In this document: piece after piece, positions 23,488-34,919 of the stretch
How the letters are laid out: the number at the start of each line of letters is the position of its first letter
How positions within the stretch are numbered: the first letter of the stretch is position 1
Assembly (NCBI GenBank): GCA_002803225.1
Contig: NXFV01002030.1
Location: forward strand, 31,366-95,365
Length of the DNA: 64,000 nt
Direction of reading: 5' to 3'
Source: Gamarada debralockiae
Lineage: Eukaryota > Ascomycota > Leotiomycetes > Helotiales > Hyphodiscaceae
Program-made: the position numbers and the translations under genes
The notes under the pieces: model-generated
Told to the model about the DNA's origin: nothing
Seen by the model: the letters and a program-made list of their open reading frames with translations, nothing else
Database searches by the model: none

Positions 23488-25491
23488 TCAATCCTCGGGA
23501 TATTCGTCCCGTATGTTAGATACAAAAACCCTCCTTTCCTTATCCCAACGCTTGAAAAAGCGTCCCGCCAAACTCATAAGTGAAATCGGTACCTCCGGCT
23601 CAATAATCTCCACATTCTCCTCCGCTACGTAGCGGATACTCGTGTCTTCCACACTAGATGTTCTGTTTGTAAGCCTTCATCCCCCAAAATATCGAGGAAA
23701 AAAAGGGAATACTCACAGTGCATGATAGAAACTTTGATGTCGACCCTTGGATAATGCATCCACGTTGTTGTGCACTATCCAGTCGGAATTCATCCCGCAT
23801 TCGATGTCCCATCCTGTGATTACGGCTGTGTAGGCGTAGCGTTTGTGGCGGAAGACCTGCCCCACTTTGTATTTCACCCTGTCGCGAGCGGCTCTTGTGT
23901 CTCGTAGGCGTAGTTGCTTGGGAGATTGGTCTGCCGCTCGAACGACCCGTAATGCTTCGTGTAACTCCCAGTGTTCTGCGATGGAGGGGTTGTTGAATAC
24001 TGGACATATGTACTGCTCTATTAGAGAAGCATCCATTGGGTACAGTCGTTCAAACCTCTCTAAAATTAGAGGTATGAATTGTCGTTGGTTGCTGATATCA
24101 GACCTTTCGAGGGGACTACTGAGCATAAAATTGGCCCATAGTGCTGAATAGAAAGCATTATCCATATCAGCAAAGGGATTCGCATAAAGACGGATTGTGG
24201 GATGGCCATTATTCTCCGCGCTTCCACCATGACCCCTGAAATCGTGGACTGTGGCTAAGATGTTCCTGGATGTGCGAAGAACGAGGCTGGATGTCGTAGA
24301 CGTTGAGATATATCGAGGGAAGTCTGTTGACCGAATTCCCCATGACCCTAGCAGGTGTCGTAGATTTTCAATGGGAACTTCGTTGTCTGATCGGAACGGA
24401 TCGAGATACATGGGCTCCATGTCTACAGGACCCGTTATTCTGCTACCATCAAGCGTCTCGTACCCGTTTGGATACACCATGGCGTGGACGTGATTGGGAA
24501 TTCCGCAGCATCGTGCATCGAGACCGAGCCTTCTTGCCAATGAACAGTAAATGGACACGGAGATCAGAGGTAAAGACGGGTGATCTCGGTCCTGCAATGC
24601 TATTCCAATGTAGTTATTCTGTAGGTCACGGTAGGCCAGTTCCGTGTCTAGGCCAGTCAGATTATGTGCGCGGAGGAAGGCAACTACTGCAAGAGCTTTC
24701 TTTCGAGTCGATAATTGATCGAGAGTGGGGCATTCTCGACGGAGGCGGGCGAGTAAGTCGTCAAAGAGATCCGAAATCTACCGCCGAGTAAGCTTCTACA
24801 ATACGCTCATTTCCAGCTTGTATCATACCTCTAAGAGATCCCCGTACTGGTCATGTAAGACAAATAAGTCGAATGATCCCAAAGCCCTCTCGAGAGATAT
24901 TTCTTCGCCCCTCCCAAGTTTCGCCCATTCCGCCAGAGCTTTCGATCGATGTACGTGGTCTAGGACAGCTGTAGCATAGTATCTATAAGAGAGTCAGAAG
25001 CCGATCTAGCATGTAGACATAGTAACTTACCTCCTCGCAAGGACATCCTCAGCCGTTTCGCTCGTGTGGCAATGCCTCAGCAGAGTATCCTTCGCATCAT
25101 ACCCAAATTCCGCAATAGCGTTAAACTTCTTAATGCGATTTACCTGGTCTTCCAGTATGCTGTCTAGTATAGCCGTTGTCTGGGAGTCGACGCTCTGCCT
25201 ATGCGTGTAGAGAGTTTTCCAATCCACATCCCCCACGCTTCCCAGAAACTTTTGTCTTATTCGGTGCTTCGAGTCCCAGTAGTTAAATTTCGTCCTGCAG
25301 TAGTATCGCCAAAGTAGCGGCTCGCTACCTAATCCATTGAGCCGTTTCGACACTCGTTGTATGCTCAGGAGAACATCGCGGGGTGACACATAGTAGAGAA
25401 TATGTTGTAGAACTTCGTCAGGCAGGGAGTTGAGAGAGGCCGGCTCCCGGCTGGGAGTGTTCTTCGCAATCATTGAAAGTGAGGCGAGCAA
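23488..25491 (-). CDS. F-box protein with transglutaminase-core2 and YccV domains (FBXO21-like)
   Basis: Exons 25031-25491, 24829-24982, 23717-24777 and 23488-23653, 613 residues. The F-box is at residues 18-60 (LNSLPDEVLQHILYYVSPRDVLLSIQRVSKRLN). The middle (about 280-370) has the SirB1/transglutaminase-like pattern ISVSIYCSLARRLGLDARCCGIPNHVHAMV, with a Cys and His but no proof of activity. The C-terminal YccV/hemimethylated-DNA-binding-like domain reads VKYKVGQVFRHKRYAYTAVITGWDIECG and ends in RQSFYHALVEDTSIRYVAEENV-type strands. The same three-domain order is found in human FBXO21, the substrate receptor of an SCF ubiquitin ligase. Substrates in fungi are unknown. A second ATG at codon 7 is possible. 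Introns are canonical and phase-consistent. Confidence 0.9.
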
Positions 25492-25843
25492 TTATCAAGT
25501 GCTCTCTTGGACCATGGCGCAAATCCATCGATCGTGAATTCGTGGAGTGGGTGAAGTTGTCAAAAAGTTAATCGCTAATCGCCCCCAGGCCACCACCCTG
25601 TTGTCACGTGCTCATAAATTCTGGGGGTATGGCACGTCAAAGCATTGCAGGTTTGATCCTCCTGAAATGGAGATGAAGTGAAAATCAACACTGTAATCAT
25701 TTCTATGAACAGAACGCTCCAATATGCCTTTTCCACCCTACCCCACACATTCCCGATGCTTATCCATCAAGAACTAGAAAATATCATACAGAATATATAC
25801 ATCATCTACCAGAAGCCAGAGCCTCCCACTAATACTCCATTCC
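25492..25843. other. Intergenic between F-box gene start and SLM1-like stop
   Basis: About 350 bases that must hold the F-box promoter and the SLM1-like 3' UTR. No additional feature was recognised. Confidence 0.55.
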
Positions 25844-28600
25844 TTACGCAGGCGTCTGCTTGGGAAACTCTCCCGGAATATGCAGCTGCGAAACACTCTG
25901 GACGCTCCTATGATTTTGTCCAGCTGCCGACGTTGGCGATGTATCTTCGGTCAAAGGTCTCACTATCGTTTCGAGGGGATTGGGTACATTTTCAGTTTGG
26001 GCGGTGACGGCTTGGTTCGGATACGTATCGCTCATGATTCCCGCACCGCTTACTAGAAGGTCACTCTGGCTACGTCCGCCAGACATGAACCTTTCGTCTG
26101 ATGGGATGGCCTTAAGAGTGTCAGGGGCAGCAACCAGTGCTGCTTCGCGAGCGGCCTGTGCTTCGAGGTTCTGGGCGTGGGCATCAGTTGCTGCGACCTT
26201 GGCGGACTCGAGAGCTGCTTGATCCTCCAGCTTGGTCGCTTTGCCTTGTTGGTGATGGTGATATGCTCCTGCTCCGGCAGCCCCTAAAGCTGCACCACCG
26301 AGTCCAGCGGTAGTCAGACCTGCTGAAGCCTGCCCAGCAGGAATATGGGATTCGGGTTGGTTGTAAATTGGTTGGTCGGTATAGGGGTTGATGCCGTCTT
26401 GTTGTGCGTAGTGATTGACCATAGCGGCATGGGTTGGCGAGGTAGATGAATCTTCACCATAGTGTTGACCGATTGCACTGCCAGGTAAAGCGCCCGCAGC
26501 AGCAACTACATCGCGATCTTGGACATCTCCGAAACCGGAACTTCCACTAGAAGGCGAAAGAGGAGCTTGTAAGCCACGTGTCGGGTTGACGATAAGATCA
26601 GCTGATGGAAATCGCCCACCTGGTTGGGGACGTTTTGGCAGCACGTCTTGCTTCGGTCCCTGGGTTGCAACAGCCGAAGCTGAGACAGAGAATGGCTCAT
26701 CGTCTTCTTCGTCCATAATTCCGTCGCTGCTGATGGAGCCAGCCTTCTGTGATGTTAAACTGATGCTGCGCGCGTGTTGGCGCACGAACGCATTGCGCTC
26801 TTGTGGTGACTTTTCAGTCAATATCTTGATATCTTCGTACCAAGCCAGCATTGTTTCATAGCTCTCTGCACGGAATACCCATGAGTGTCCTCGGTGCATT
26901 GAACCAGTCTGACGGCCCTTCAGCATGAACTTGTTGGAAGAACTACCTTCTGTTGAATGGGATCCAAGCTTCTGTTCGGGTAGGTAAAGAGACATAATGG
27001 GGGCCTGAGTCTTGTCTGCAGACTTGAATTCGTGCAGGTGAGTCGGAGAAAGTACATACCTAAAAAGGGTTAGCAGATATGAGACTGCATAGCAACTATT
27101 AGACTCACCATCCCGCCGTATACCTGCGAAACAGTGTCAGCAAAAGTAGTGCTCATTTGAAGGGAGTAAAACTTACGATTTCAAGTACTTAGACTTTCTT
27201 TCTAGTAGTCCTGCTCGGACTTCTTGCGCTAACTCGTTGTCTCGTCCTGGATATTGAATGTGTTGCGCTTGTCGAACGGGTGTGTTTGGGTCAACAAAGT
27301 GCTCATCCTTCTCCACAAATACATTCCATTCATGATCCTTCGGCATAGCAATTGGACCAGTGCGTAATTCCTCTACCACGGAGTAGGCTGCATCGGCCTC
27401 GCGCTTAAGGATGCCGGCGTAGGCATTGTAGGATTTTTGGATTTCGCCAACAACAATGGACTCGAGTTCTCTCCCTGATGCTTCGAGGTTGAGGTATGCC
27501 TGTTCAGGAGTCAGCACTAGGAAGACTTCATGTATTCTTCCAAAATATACCTGGTGCAGATAATTCTCCTCGTCGATCTGCTTCTCGACCTGGCGATCCA
27601 CTGCAAGCTTAAGTAGGTAAGGATCTTGTTTTCCGGTCATTGCAGCTGGGTCCACATCCGATTGTCCCAAAGCTTCCTGAAGACTGTTCACTGCTCTCCT
27701 GGTACTTTCCATCTCTTTGTCTACAGAATTCTTGAAATCACCACTAAGCGCCTTGATTTCCTTGATCTTCTGTTGCAGATCACTCCGTAGCCCCACCAAA
27801 GCCAGAATCACATCGTTCTCGATGTCCTTCGACTTGTTCGCTTCTGCGATGGCATTCTTGTGGTATCCGCGCAGCACTTGAAGAGCATCGTCAATACCGC
27901 CAGACTCCAGGAAGATGTTGGGGGCAGTGGTATTGTTTATGACGTTAGCAATCTTCAAGAGATTCTTTGCTCTATGATCATAGCTTGTTTGTATTTCTCT
28001 GAAGTATGTGATGAGATCTTTTAGGATTTTGCGCCAAGCTATAATCGACACTTCGAATCAGCAACAGCTTCGCAATCATTGGACGGAAAACATGCCTTGG
28101 AATCTGTTTGCAAGAATCTCTGTAGGATTTCCGCTGGTGGGGACCGGGGAGTAGAAAGCACTTTGCATCTCGTCGATATCTCCAGATGGTTGTAACGCCA
28201 GACTGCGAACACTGCCGGCCCTCGAGCTACGCCGACTTGAACTCCTCTTTAGGCTTCCACTTCGTTTCAGTGACGACTTCTTTTTCAAAGTACCTGCCCG
28301 CGACGGCATTATGCTATCGCCTTGCGACAGGATAGAATTGGTGCGCTGCATTGGGCCGTCTATTATTGAGCTCCCCCGTTGGCTGGCGTCCCACTCCTCG
28401 TTGAATCGACCGTAGTTTGGTTGCGCAACAGACTGCGACAGCGGCGAGGAGGTTGAGGGATTGCCTGGCGTTGATCCAAAGTCTGCGGCAGCTGTTGATA
28501 GTGCAAGGTTTGCTCGTGGGGTACTGCTTGCTCCGTATCCTCTTTCAAGATGTGTTTGTGAGGGAGAAGGGCCGGCTGAAGTTGCGTTGAGAGAGGCCAT
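25844..28600 (-). CDS. SLM1-like PH/BAR phosphoinositide-binding protein
   Basis: Exons 28096-28600, 27551-28038, 27177-27499, 27109-27123 (15-nt microexon) and 25844-27059, 848 residues. The N-terminus is Ser-rich and basic (TLKKKSSLKRSGSLKRSSSRRSSR). It is followed by an F-BAR-like helical region, AWRKILKDLITYFREIQTSYDHRAKNLLKIANVI through LLERKSKYLKS. The spliced microexon makes YTAGWYVLSPTHLHEF, the start of a PH domain running to SWVFRAESYETMLAWYEDI. This arrangement is that of yeast Slm1/Slm2, TORC2 targets that bind PI(4,5)P2 at the plasma membrane and eisosomes. The long tail is disordered. Two oddities: intron 1 is GC-AG (donor CAAG/GCATGT), and the intron at 27500-27550 is 51 nt without an in-frame stop (GTATAT, CTGAC, ACAG). 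It is removed here because LHQ joined to AYLNLEASG fits the family. Confidence 0.88.
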
Positions 28601-30055
28601 AGTGACGGAGAACCGCTGACGTAGTGTCTTGGTGGAAGTACTCGAACTAAATACGTTTCATTGTTAGACAGGTGAACGATGGGAGGAAGGAAATGAACAG
28701 GTCTGCTTCTACTAACCGCGTTGCCCGATTGGCAGAGCAGGTCGACTTTTGGGGCTCGAGACAAAACAAGAGTTCCGGCGATCTCGAAAATGTTTATGCG
28801 TTCAGGGAGTAGCACTGATGGTGTAGATGCGACAATAGATTACTAAGAAGTAAATAATATAATCCTCTCAATATTTCATTGAGGTCAGGAAATGGTGGAA
28901 TCGGAAGGAATGAAAGGAGTCGCCTGGTTTCTTTGGGTGCCGGATCCATTCTATCGGACGAGAGATGAGCTCTCCTATTGATGACGCACTTCACAGAGCA
29001 GGGGGGTAACAGTGAAAGCCACAACGCCGACGACTCAAAACGTCAAAAATCTACAACACCAGGCTGACCAAGACTTAAGAAATGGCCACATAGCCACCGA
29101 CACGCAACGGCCGATCTCAAAGTCGCAAATACCAGCTTTTTGCTCGAAACTTGGGAGGATATCAGAATCTTCATGTTCCTTTGAGTGACTGTGCAGCAGA
29201 TGATTGATTACAGCTACACAAAACATAAATCCTGCATCCCTTGGCCCCGCGCCGGATCTATTTCGCATCCCAATCAAGGCTCAGGCTCGAACAAGTTTCA
29301 ACTTCCATCCTCATCCAAGATTCCAATAGGTCACTCTGGGCTTCCTCACAATTCATCCACCTCCCAGGCTCCCAAAAGCTCCAATCATTCCATAATCCGA
29401 AAATCTCGGTCCATATCTCAAGAACTCGGGCTCACTGTCCCCAAATCTCCAAACCAACTTAAATCCAATCCATCGAATGTCCAACCCCCTCAAAATGCCC
29501 CTTCAAGTCAGTGATTGGCTCATTACGTCAATCTACTATGTGCAATTAGGATGCTGATCTCCCGACTTCCCCATCCAAGCTCGTCAATCTCAAATCGCGA
29601 ACTCGTCGTCAGCACTATCATGTGATTACCGATCATGAGCTTGTTTTGCACATGGAGTCTCCCGCTTTTAGCCTTCAGGAGCTCCTTGTCGAGCTGGACA
29701 GGGAAACATAATGGGATGACTTTGCTGAAGTCCTTGCTATATGTTCGATTAAACTATGATACTATGATCCGACGCCCTCTGACCATTCGCCCAACGCCGC
29801 TCAATGCAAGCAGCAAATATCCTCCCTCACAACCTAGCCAAGTAAACGCCACGCTTCCAGCAAATGCAACAGAGCATTATGTAAAAACCAGCGCAGAAAA
29901 ACAATTCCAAGCAACTTCCATCGCCTGTCTCTCAATCGTGGACTGTCTCCATCGGCCCCCTTTCAATCGTCCACTCCAAATGAACAATTGGAAATACCCC
30001 TTTCCGCCCCGTTCTCAATCAATCACTTACAATGAATGATTCAAACCATCCCTCC
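28601..30055. other. Intergenic, no supported gene
   Basis: About 1.45 kb upstream of the SLM1-like gene and downstream of the LDB17 stop. Pyrimidine-rich stretches lie on the minus strand up to about 29,000, as expected for the SLM1-like leader. Open frames of 80-130 codons at 29185-29514 and 29635-30039 were examined; their sequence is Ser/Pro/Asn-rich without motifs and is not called. Confidence 0.5.
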
Positions 30056-31650
30056 CTATTCCTTCCCCGCACCTTCGAGATTCCCATTACTCGCCATAGC
30101 TTTCAACCTCGTCCTTCTCCGTGGCGGGGTCTTAGGCGGTAATTTCTTTGCCGGCCCTTTCCCACCATTAACGACCAACATCGGCGGAATAGGAGGCGGC
30201 GGATGTCTCCTCCTCCCCGGCGAAGCCTTCTTGTCATTCTTAACCTCTTTCTCCACCTCCACTTTCCCATTCCTCTCAATCTCATCATGCACAGCATCAT
30301 CAAACTCCTTCCGACTCGGCGTCTGGACGCCGGGTTTCTCCATAACGGCCGCTACATCCACGACGCTGATCGAGCTCGCGGTCTGGCTAGGAGAGAGCGA
30401 GATTCCAAGAAGTTTGCGCGCTACTTCTCCCTCGCTGATATCTTCGTCGCGCAGCCAGGGGACCTTGGCTACGCGCTCGACGAGCCGGACTGTTGTTTCG
30501 TCTGCGGGTTCCCAGTGGGCATTTGCGGAGCCGCCAAGGATGGAAAGAACTTTCACTATTTCGTCGCGCTTGTAGTGGGGTGGTTGATTCAGTTGCGTGT
30601 AAGCTAGCAATGGGTATAGGACTCGGAGGTAGGTATGCCGGAGAGAGACCAGCTCGTTGGGTAGATCGAGGAGGTTGCGAATTATTACGTCTAAGAGGAC
30701 GCGGAGATCGTTGGTGTAGAAGTATTCGTGCGTGGCTTTTGTGGTGAAGAGAAGATAGAGGAGTTTCAAAATTAGGAGTTGGAGGGAGGTCTCGGTTTCT
30801 CGGTTTAGGAGGAGGATGATGTTCTCGCCAAATGTCATATAGGAGGATCCGTAGAGGGAGAGGAGTTTGATTACGCGGTTTGTGAGAGGTGGTGGGGCCT
30901 GGGGAGAGGTTGGCGAGGCGGTGGATGCTACCATGTATTGTTCATTCAAGACTAGCTGTCAAGTTGTCAGTCAATGCCAAGATAAAATGGGTTCTGTAAC
31001 AAACCAAGACTCGAATGACCGGATAATGATATGGATCATCAACATCATCCGACAGCTCCTCAATAATCTCAAAGAGATAAGTGACAAATTCATCATCTAC
31101 CTGTCCCAGATCCTCAGGACTCAGCCGCTGCATCCTAGACATTTCATACAAGAGCTCCAGCAGCAACCTATGCAATCTCGCATCGTCCTTCTTTCCCTGC
31201 TTAATCAACTCAAGCAGTCTCGGGAAACAGCCCTCTTTATTCATCATCTCAAAAGTCGCTTCATGTTGTCGTCCATCGAACATGAGGAAGCTAGTCACCA
31301 TATGTAACGTCTGAGGCTGATCCTCTTGAAGGAGGCAGTAAATGATCTGTTTCCTGACATAGTCCTTATTCGCCTCGAATATTTCGCTCTGCAGTAATTT
31401 CTGAGAGCATCGAGCGAGTTCATATTCGGAATGCAGGTATTCGTCTTTGAAATTCGTCGTAAAGTGTAGGTAGGATCGCAGGGCATTATCTAAAGCCTGA
31501 TGGGATGGGCAGTCCGCGGAGAGAATGTCCTCGAGTTCCTACAACCACATTCATTAGCGGACAATTAAGTAAGAAGGTCGGCGCATGATTGCGTACTGCC
31601 CAGAATTGTTCAACATTGTCCAATGAGTAAGAGACCTCGAATTCCTCCAT
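30056..31650 (-). CDS. LDB17: LDB17/SPIN90-family actin regulator
   Basis: Exons 31597-31650, 31005-31538 and 30056-30955, 495 residues, the same size class as yeast Ldb17. Splicing gives [20 protein letters not shown], then helical repeats including [34 protein letters not shown], and [17 protein letters not shown] across the last junction. This helical (armadillo-like) core with [33 protein letters not shown] is typical of the SPIN90/Ldb17 domain, which activates Arp2/3 to make linear seed filaments at endocytic patches. The C-terminus is Pro-rich ([23 protein letters not shown]), matching the SH3-binding tail of Ldb17. Introns are GT-AG with phase 0 junctions; the last donor is a weaker GTTTGT. 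Confidence 0.9.
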
Positions 31651-32092
31651 CTTCTTCCACGAAGTGAGGAGACGCTGACTATCGTGACTATCGTATATGC
31701 ATCACGGGATTCGAAGGAGACGGCACTGAGTGTACTTTCTATCGAATATGCATCGCAGAGGGCTATGAGAATTTGAAAAGATGTGTAGAGTTTGTGGAAG
31801 GCTGTCTCGTGGGATTGGAAATATTAGATGTCTCGATGTTGAAGTGTGACCATCAATCAGCAATCGCCTCCATAGCGGGGGCGCTATTTCTTGGCAATCG
31901 GCGAGGCTGAAAACGCCACGTTTTCAGCAAAGGCTTTGGAATTGCATGACAGATCACGGTTTCTCAGACTTGATATGATTTCAGTTGTTTTGAATTTCAT
32001 GGAAAAGCAATGCCTGAACGGATCTAATACATAGGTACATATATTTAAGATCACAGTCCCAAACTCCCGAATCACAACCCCACATCATGATC
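31651..32092. other. Intergenic, LDB17 promoter side
   Basis: About 440 bases between the LDB17 start and the stop of the DnaJC3-like gene. A near-duplicate of ATCGTGACTATCGTATATGCATC appears around 31680-31755. No gene is seen. Confidence 0.5.
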
Positions 32093-33720
32093 TTAGCCAA
32101 ATGGGAATCCCTGTTGTCCCCCAAACTTAAAACTGAACTGCGCACCACCACTGTGTCCACCAAATGGATTGCCGCCGCCATGATGGAAAGCTTGGAATGG
32201 ACTACCCTGGAACGGATGTTGGCGTTGTTGTTCATGATCATTTGGATCATCACCCTGGTCGTATCTAGCCTTAAGCTCAGGATCACTGAGCACCTCATAC
32301 GCCTCGTTGACTTGTGCCATCTTCCTCTCCGCATCCTCCTTGGTGATTCCTAACTTGTGTGCTTTGTCTGGATGGTGTAGTTTGACCATCTTTCGATAAG
32401 CTCCCTTGATCTGCACCTCATCGGCGTCACGAGTAAGCCCGAGCACCTTATAATAGTCCTTTGTCTTGCTTCGTTTCAGTTCGACCTGAGCCTTCTGAAG
32501 CAGCTGGGGTACTTGCTGCGCTCCGGGGTGTGCTTCCTTCGCTTTGCTGAGAGTTCCGATGGCAGCGTCAAAATTTTCGGCTTCCATATGAGCGTTTGCC
32601 TTGGAGAGGAGACCGTAAAGGGAGTTTTCGTTGAGTGTAAGTGCCTCGTCACAGAAGGGAATTGCTTTCTTGTAGCTCTTCATCTGTTGTGTGTTAGTTT
32701 GGTCATCAAATGTAGAGATTCTAGGCTGCATACCTCATAGTAAGCCTTGCAAACCATTTCCACAACTGCCATAACGAGGTCATTTGGTGCGTTCTGAGGA
32801 ATGGTGCCAGCTTCTCTCAACTCCTTAACATCATCCTTCACCTCCTGAACCAAGCCTACATCTTCTCCCGACGGAAGTAATAACTTGAGACCGCTAGCAT
32901 ACTGCTTCTTCTCAAAGAAATTTTTGACCTGTCCCAGCTGCTTGTCAAGCGTTTTCTCCCGTCTATAAAGCTTCTTGCAACTCTTCGAATCCGGATCCGA
33001 ATGCAAACACTTCCTCAGCTGCTCCATCCCATGCTCCAAATCCGCCAGAGCATAAAACGTAATAGCAGAGATCTGAATGTGAGGCTCCGTCTGCCCAGGT
33101 TGCATCTGCAAGACATGCTTAAGATCGCTCATACCCTCCTGGACCTCTCCCCTTTCAAACCGACAATGGGCTCTCGTTTTGCGCAAAGATAACATCCTAC
33201 TCGCCACCACAATAGCAACTCCAGACTGGGCCACACATTCCTCCCAATTTCCACTCTTCTCAGCCGCGAAAGCTATCTTTGCAGCTCCCTCAGCCTCTTC
33301 CAGCTCCGCTAATTCCTCAACAGAATTGCCATGAGTAGTATAATCTCTCCTCGCAGCCTCCCAATCACCGGCTTTGGCCTTTATCTTCGCACGTTGTTGT
33401 AGCGCACCCTCAAAACCAGGCTTGATTTCTAGAACCCTGTCGAAATCCTGCGTAGCTTGCGCAGTTCGACCGAGCGAGAGATACGTCGTAGCGCGCTTAA
33501 AATACGTCAAATAATTCTGGGGATCGCGGGAAATAGCAACGTCATAATACGTGAGTGCGTCGTTCGTTTCGCCTTTTGCAAGATGTGCGTTTGCGGATGC
33601 GAGAAGGGACGAGATGGGCGTGTCGGAGGGGATATCTGAAGATGAGAGAGCGAGGACGAGAGAGTTTGATGATAGGAGGGTGGCGGCGAAGACCAGAACT
33701 GAGAGATTGACAATCATCAT
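32093..33720 (-). CDS. ER TPR/J-domain co-chaperone, DnaJC3/p58IPK type
   Basis: Exons 32734-33720 and 32093-32683, 525 residues. A signal peptide (MMIVNLSVLVFAATLLSSNSLVLA) targets the ER lumen. Successive TPR repeats follow (ANAHLAKGETNDALTYYDVAISRDPQNYLTYFKRATTYLSLGRTAQATQDF and later units). The J domain lies at about residues 405-470, with HPD at 433-435 (KLHHPDKAH), and then a Gly/Phe-rich tail (GGGNPFGGHSGGAQFSFKFGGQQGFPFG). This is the layout of p58IPK/DnaJC3, which hands unfolded substrates to the Hsp70 Kar2/BiP. No HDEL-like retrieval signal is present. The single intron (GTATGC...ACAACAG) is 50 nt and phase 0. Its start lies 250 bases from the divergent HAUS1-like gene. Confidence 0.93.
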
Positions 33721-33970
33721 GACCGATTTTGGAAATCAGTTCAAGAATGTTGTGTTGTCAATAAGGAAGAGGACAATGGGTGGGGATTTATTGATTAAAT
33801 GGTTGCTTTCGACAGGTGGCCAGATCTAGCCGCAGGCTGAGAATTTAAGGTTCGCGCTAAAATCCTTCAGCCTTGCCGACCTCCAGATCAAAACAATACC
33901 CCTTGCGTTGCTGTTCCTGAATCAATGATCAAAGGTTCAGTAATCAACCTCCTCTCGACGATTTGCAACA

Positions 33971-34855
33971 ATGGCCCATCTATCACCCTCAGCAATATTC
34001 TCCCCCTCAGTAGCACGCCAACAACTCGCAGCAGCCAAAGACTGGAATTACATCGACAGCTGGCTATCCTCAAAGTTCGCCGGCAAAACGCCTCCATTCG
34101 AACGCAACAACGATACCTTGAAAGCTCTCCTTGCTCTGGCAGCACTAAACGAAACCGCCGACGAAGAACGCGAATTACTTGCTCGAGTAGAAGCTAAAGC
34201 TCTACAAGATCTACAATCGAAGGCAGAAGAAGATCCTAACTCACAACTGTTGCAATCGATCGAGGAGTCCTTGACGCGTGAAGGACAAACAAGTCTCGAA
34301 GCTCTATCGAATCTGAGCGTGGCTCTCAATCAACCATTAGCCGATATTGAGAAAGTTGGGAGGAGTATTATCGATCTACACGTCACGTCGTCCGATTTAG
34401 AACAAGCTAGTGATAGGGTGTCGATTCTGGAGAATCATTTGAACACAGAGCTTGCGAGGATCAATAAGTTGATTGAGGAGCTTCAGAGCGGTGCATACCA
34501 ACCTTCCGCCGATTTGACGAAGCAGACGATTGATTATCAGCGCAAGACGAAGGTTCTGGCTGCTAAATTGCCGGAGTTGACGGAGAAGGTGGCTTCGTTG
34601 TCTGCGAAGGAAGGAACTCCGAAGGTTACTATACAAGATGTGAAGACAGAAGAAGAGAAGTTCAAGGATTTGATGGTTACGGTGAAGGATCTAGAAGCGC
34701 AAGTCAAGAGTTATCACGGGCTGCCGCAAGATACGGATTTAGCTCGGCTTGAGTTGGAAAGTTTGAGGGTTGAGTTACAAGATCTGTCGAGACAACGAGA
34801 CAGCATGTTTGAGGGACTTGTCGAGAGAGAAACTCCGCGGAAGCCAAGATATTGA
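33971..34855 (+). CDS. Coiled-coil protein, probable augmin HAUS1-like subunit
   Basis: Single exon, 294 residues, beginning MAHLSPSAIFSPSVARQQLAAAKDWNYIDSWLSSKF. The N-terminal part is a short globular helical segment (TLKALLALAALNETADEERELL). The rest is heptad-rich coiled coil from about residue 60 to the end, with SSDLEQASDRVSILENHLNTELARINKLIEELQSG and QTIDYQRKTKVLAAKLPELTEKV. Length, the DWNYIDSWLSSKF/TPPFER opening and the coiled-coil pattern resemble the HAUS1 subunit of augmin, which recruits gamma-tubulin to spindle microtubules; filamentous ascomycetes retain augmin. This is a pattern-level call that a profile search should settle. It is convergent with VAC14 (64 bases between stops). 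Confidence 0.6.
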   Translation: MAHLSPSAIFSPSVARQQLAAAKDWNYIDSWLSSKFAGKTPPFERNNDTLKALLALAALNETADEERELLARVEAKALQDLQSKAEEDPNSQLLQSIEESLTREGQTSLEALSNLSVALNQPLADIEKVGRSIIDLHVTSSDLEQASDRVSILENHLNTELARINKLIEELQSGAYQPSADLTKQTIDYQRKTKVLAAKLPELTEKVASLSAKEGTPKVTIQDVKTEEEKFKDLMVTVKDLEAQVKSYHGLPQDTDLARLELESLRVELQDLSRQRDSMFEGLVERETPRKPRY

Positions 34856-34919
34856 AGGAGCATTCTGCATAAGAATTCTGTGTACGCGCTTCATTATATG
34901 CATGTGAATAAGCTCAATA

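Noticed and set aside
29185..30039. Plus-strand frames of 109 and 134 codons upstream of the SLM1-like gene
   Set aside because: Ser/Pro/Asn-rich, overlapping other open frames, no conserved element; consistent with a stop-poor intergenic region.
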